Source of the DNA: Pelargonium cotyledonis
Taxonomy: Eukaryota > Streptophyta > Magnoliopsida > Geraniales > Geraniaceae
Reading direction: 5' to 3'
NCBI GenBank assembly: GCA_036897625.1
Contig: JAYMTA010000944.1
Location: 1 to 22,851 of the forward strand
DNA length: 22,851 nucleotides
The notes below the pieces were generated by a model. That model did no database searches. It saw only the letters and a program-made list of their open reading frames with translations, and was not told where the DNA came from. The position numbers and the translations under genes are program-made. This document shows, piece by piece, positions 20,288 through 22,851 of the stretch (position 1 is its first letter; each line of letters starts with the position of its first letter).

Positions 20288-20614
20288 ATGGCACCAAAGC
20301 TTGACGAAGTGGATCACGAACCAGAAGTAGAAGAGCAACACGTAGATGCCGAAGAATCCGGAGGAGAAGAGGCGGCGAAACGGTCTCCGGCGAAGAATCC
20401 GGCCAAGCTGGAGGACGATTCGGTGAAACCGAGGAAGAAGAGGAAGAAGAATGAAGTGCAGCTCTGGTTCCATGACTATGCAGAATTGTTCTATGCGACT
20501 CCAATGGAGTTTGATGAGAAGATGAAGAAGATGACAAAGGAGGAAATAAAGCTCTTTATGAGGAGGACCAAACTGCTTCATGGTGTGGTTATAGCCCTGC
20601 TTCAATCATTGTAA
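20288..20614 (+). CDS. Unrecognised small protein, acidic/basic N-terminus, probably nuclear
   Basis: This is a single-exon gene for 108 residues with a well-placed promoter (G-box, TATA, telo-box). The first half is low-complexity and acidic (EPEVEEQHVDAEESGGEEAA). It leads into a strongly basic cluster, KPRKKRKKN (residues about 47-55), that looks like a nuclear localisation signal. The second half looks folded: VQLWFHDYAELFYATPMEF, then a charged helix DEKMKKMTKEEIKLFMRRTK and a hydrophobic C-terminus HGVVIALLQSL. I do not recognise a family. A compact C-terminal domain behind a charged linker suggests a chromatin or nucleolar accessory protein, but that is only inference. A repeat field starts just after the stop codon. 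Confidence 0.7.
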   Translation: MAPKLDEVDHEPEVEEQHVDAEESGGEEAAKRSPAKNPAKLEDDSVKPRKKRKKNEVQLWFHDYAELFYATPMEFDEKMKKMTKEEIKLFMRRTKLLHGVVIALLQSL

Positions 20615-20639
20615 TTAATGGTTGAAGATTGTTTTACTT

Positions 20640-21660
20640 ATATATTTGGTTTTGTTGCTATCTAATACTTGTTGGTGGGATGGGATTATGCTTAAGAGTT
20701 TGATGAACCATATGTTTCACTTGGTTAAAGATAGTATTTTTATTCTAATTTGGATGTTTATATTGTACTTAAAATGTGTTCTTTGCTCTGGTTGGAGTTT
20801 TAGAGTGACTATTAGGTGTGAATGATTCGTGGGCATTTTAGTTTGATTGAAATATATTTGGTTTTGTTGTTATTGAATGCTTGGTGTTTATTGCAAGTGT
20901 GATAGCAGTGGAATGTTAAGTGATCATGAACCATTTTCTTAGAAGTGTTCTTTGCTCTGGTTGGAGTTTTAGAGTTACTATATAGTGTGAACCATTTGTT
21001 TCACTTGTTTAAAGATAGTTTTTTTAGAAGTCTACACAGTACAAATGATGTGTTCTTTGCTCCAATTGGAGTTGTAGAGTGACTATGAGGTGTGAACCAT
21101 TCATGGGCATTCGATAGTAGTTTAGTTCAATTGGAATATATTTGGTTTTGTTGTTTTTGATTGCTTGGTGAATATTGCCACTGTGATAGATTGTTTGTTA
21201 TCATGAACCATATGTTTCACTTGTTAAAAGATAGTTTTTTTAGAAGAAGTCTACATAGTACTCGTGATGGGTTCTTTGCTCTGGTTAGTGTTTTACAGTA
21301 ACTACATACTAAAGTATGAACAACTCACATCCAGTCAATAGTATTTTAGTTTGATTTAATGTTTTTGGTTTTGTTGTTGAATACTTGTGATATCATTAGA
21401 TTGTTAAGAGATAGATGAACCATTTATTTAGAAGTGTATAGAGTATGTTCTTTGCCATGGTTGGAGTTTCAGGATTATACCTGAAACCATATAAAAGCTT
21501 TCTTTTTTTACATGAAAGATTCAATGTATTGTAGTTTGATTGAAATATATTTGGTTTTGTTGTTGATTGTTATTTACTAACAATTGGTTGATGTTAACTG
21601 TTGTGATATCATTAGACAGTTAAGAGATCAATGAACCATTTGATTCACTGGATTCAGGTT
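20640..21660 (+). repeat. Degenerate tandem repeat field, about five units of 180-290 bp
   Basis: Three blocks recur in order. AATATATTTGGTTTTGTTG occurs near 20640, 20850, 21136, 21365 (shortened) and 21545. TGAACCAT-TGTTTCACTT with AAAGATAGT occurs near 20704, 20988 and 21203, with weaker copies near 20927, 21416 and 21630. TTCTTTGCTCTGGTTGGAG occurs near 20780, 20947, 21055, 21273 and 21447. Spacing between copies is uneven, so the units have diverged and lost pieces. There is no ORF across them. They begin about 30 bases after the stop codon of the 108-residue gene, so the first unit probably is, or derives from, its 3' UTR. Confidence 0.85.
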
Positions 21661-22182
21661 CTCTTGCTCTGTATTATAATCATACCTTGAAAAAAAGCTT
21701 TGTGACTTCCTCAGTTCTAATGTATGCCATTTTTAGCTGTTTGTGTAATGAAACAACTCTTTTGGGTTGCTTCTCTTGAAACATGTATGAGAAGAAACCA
21801 ACCTTTTCTTTCTTTTTGGTCAAAATTGGTTGTTGGATTGTTGAACTTTAGAGGATTTCATTGAATATGGCTTGTGAGTTAGAATTTTGATTTGTTTATA
21901 GACAAAAGTTGTGAGCATAGTTTCTCCAAGTACTGTTCTTTCCGTCCCAAAAGAAATGTCATATTTCTAACATGATTGAGGCACCAACAAAAAAAACCAT
22001 TTTTTTGTGGTGTACATTGCATTAATCAGTTAGCTTTACAAGAAAAGGACTAGCAACTTTGTCTCCCATGGACCCATGGCCATGGGGAGGGTAATATTGC
22101 CATTTCACAAAGGGTGCCGATTATACTTGAAAAAGAGTGGTCACATTTTAGTAGTAAAGTGAATGAAATTACAGAAAAGCCC
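21661..22182. other. Intergenic region and 3' UTR of the minus-strand membrane protein gene
   Basis: No gene is seen. The right part (to about 22020) is probably the 3' UTR of the gene ending at 22183. It contains the 14-bp perfect palindrome CCCATGGCCATGGG at 22073-22086. A MITE end at 21931 is listed separately. Confidence 0.4.
21931..21975. mobile_element. Stowaway-like MITE end (fragment)
   Basis: TACTGTTCTTTCCGTCCCAAAAGAAATGTCATATTTC closely resembles the usual plant Stowaway (Tc1/mariner) terminus, TA followed by CTCCCTCCGTCCC and then AAAAGAA-TGTCATATTT. I find no matching inverted end nearby, so this is a fragment or a heavily decayed copy. Confidence 0.5.
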
Positions 22183-22851
22183 TTACTTTCCTTCCTCACT
22201 AAGAGTAGCATTTGCAGAAACATAATATGCAACACAGAAGAGTGCATGAACAAAGCACAAGATCCCTCCAATGGAAAGAAAATGGTGGTGTGTGAAGCCA
22301 CATGAAGCTCTTGACTTGTTGTTTGACAATGTCCCTATCACCAGCATGGACAATCCAACGGCTAGTATGATCCTGATCAAACAAACAATGGAAATTAATC
22401 GAAATACTCGTTGATCGTTTTATTTGTATATGAGATTAGAGATGGCAACTTTTTGTCGGTCCTAAAATGTCTAGTTGTTAAGTGAGAAATGTTAGAACTA
22501 GTAAAAGTTACAAAACACGAACGCGTGAGTTTTTGCCCTGAGTCAAAGTAAAACAATGCACGTGTTACTGTCGAGGTAGTTTTGCCGGCCTTAGCCTTTG
22601 TTAGCCAAATCCGGGCTAAAATGTAGTTCAAAGAGAACACATGAGTTATTTTACCCAACTCGTTCAGGTCTATATTATCTGGTCAAGTCCGGTTAGACTC
22701 ATCTTGCAGTTGGTTTTATGTTATAGAACTTTTCAATTCAAATTCAAAAAACTCGACCAGAAACTCGAATTGTCATGAAATTTGACTAACCAAGAGAAGA
22801 CAAGGCATGCAAGTGAGAGCTGCCTATTGGGGGAAGCTTTTTGGAGCTCTT
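22183..22851 (-). CDS. DUF1218-like multi-pass membrane protein, 3' exons only (cut by window end)
   Basis: Two exons join in phase on the minus strand: 22851-22791 (partial) and 22372-22183, across a GT-AG intron (donor GTTAGTC, acceptor TTGATCAG). The joined C-terminal protein reads NRQLSLACLVFSW then IILAVGLSMLVIGTL. This makes one transmembrane helix that spans the splice junction, which strongly supports the join. It continues SNNKSRASCGFTHHHFLS and a second helix (IGGILCFVHALFCVAYYVSA), ending ATLSEEGK. A Cys in the loop between the last two helices, followed by a final helix ending in YY, resembles DUF1218 proteins (MWL and VCC type, linked to cell walls and vasculature). The family is my best reading, not certain. 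The intron contains TAGAGATGGCAA at 22437, like the hAT-type end in the phytocyanin intron. The start lies outside the window. Confidence 0.75.

Noticed and set aside
22073-22086. 14-bp perfect palindrome CCCATGGCCATGGG
   Set aside because: Short, made of three overlapping CCATGG words, with no nearby partner or known site; likely chance.
22050-22301. 83-codon minus-strand ORF overlapping the membrane protein exon
   Set aside because: It is another frame of the exon at 22183-22372, which has the splice sites and transmembrane pattern.
1-22851. CRISPR arrays, operons or bacterial mobile elements
   Set aside because: None seen; intron-containing plant genes and plant transposons account for the window.

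Overview
This window looks like nuclear DNA of a flowering plant, most likely a eudicot. It is AT-rich between genes, the introns are canonical GT-AG, and the genes belong to plant families: a phytocyanin, an ILR3-type bHLH factor, an extensin-like proline-rich membrane protein, a CC-NBS-LRR resistance gene, a class I formin and a DUF1218-type membrane protein. A nuclear tRNA-Ala and small plant transposons fit this. The proteins feel asterid-like, possibly Lamiales, but that is an impression, not a measurement.

Layout, left to right. 779-2248 (+) is a two-exon uclacyanin/blue-copper-protein gene with a frameshift in exon 2 and a MITE-like element in its intron. 3146-5711 (-) is a complete five-exon ILR3/bHLH105-like gene. 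5895-6311 is a second MITE-like element. 7317-7784 (-) is a single-exon, signal-anchored SPPPP protein containing an exact-period 60-bp repeat. 8783-13059 (+) is a CNL (RPP13-like 1/RGA type) that is readable end to end except for two in-frame stops and one 1-base deletion, so it is a young pseudogene or null allele. 13696-13768 (-) is tRNA-Ala(AGC). 14980-19088 (+) is an FH5-like class I formin. Its unusual 5' leader carries a near-perfect 60-nt hairpin, three tandem repeats each with a small hairpin, and upstream ORFs. 20288-20614 (+) encodes an unrecognised 108-residue acidic/basic protein behind a clear promoter, followed by about 1 kb of decayed tandem repeats. 22183-22851 (-) holds the last two exons of a four-TM-type membrane protein cut by the window edge.

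The genes do not form a pathway. They are separate plant transcription units. From memory, ILR3 (AT5G54680) and FH5 (AT5G54650) are also close together in Arabidopsis, so this looks like a conserved eudicot neighbourhood into which the CNL and other material came. I see no new multi-gene system. The most unexplained signals are the structured formin leader, the broken-looking second exon of the formin, and the repeat field behind the 108-residue gene.
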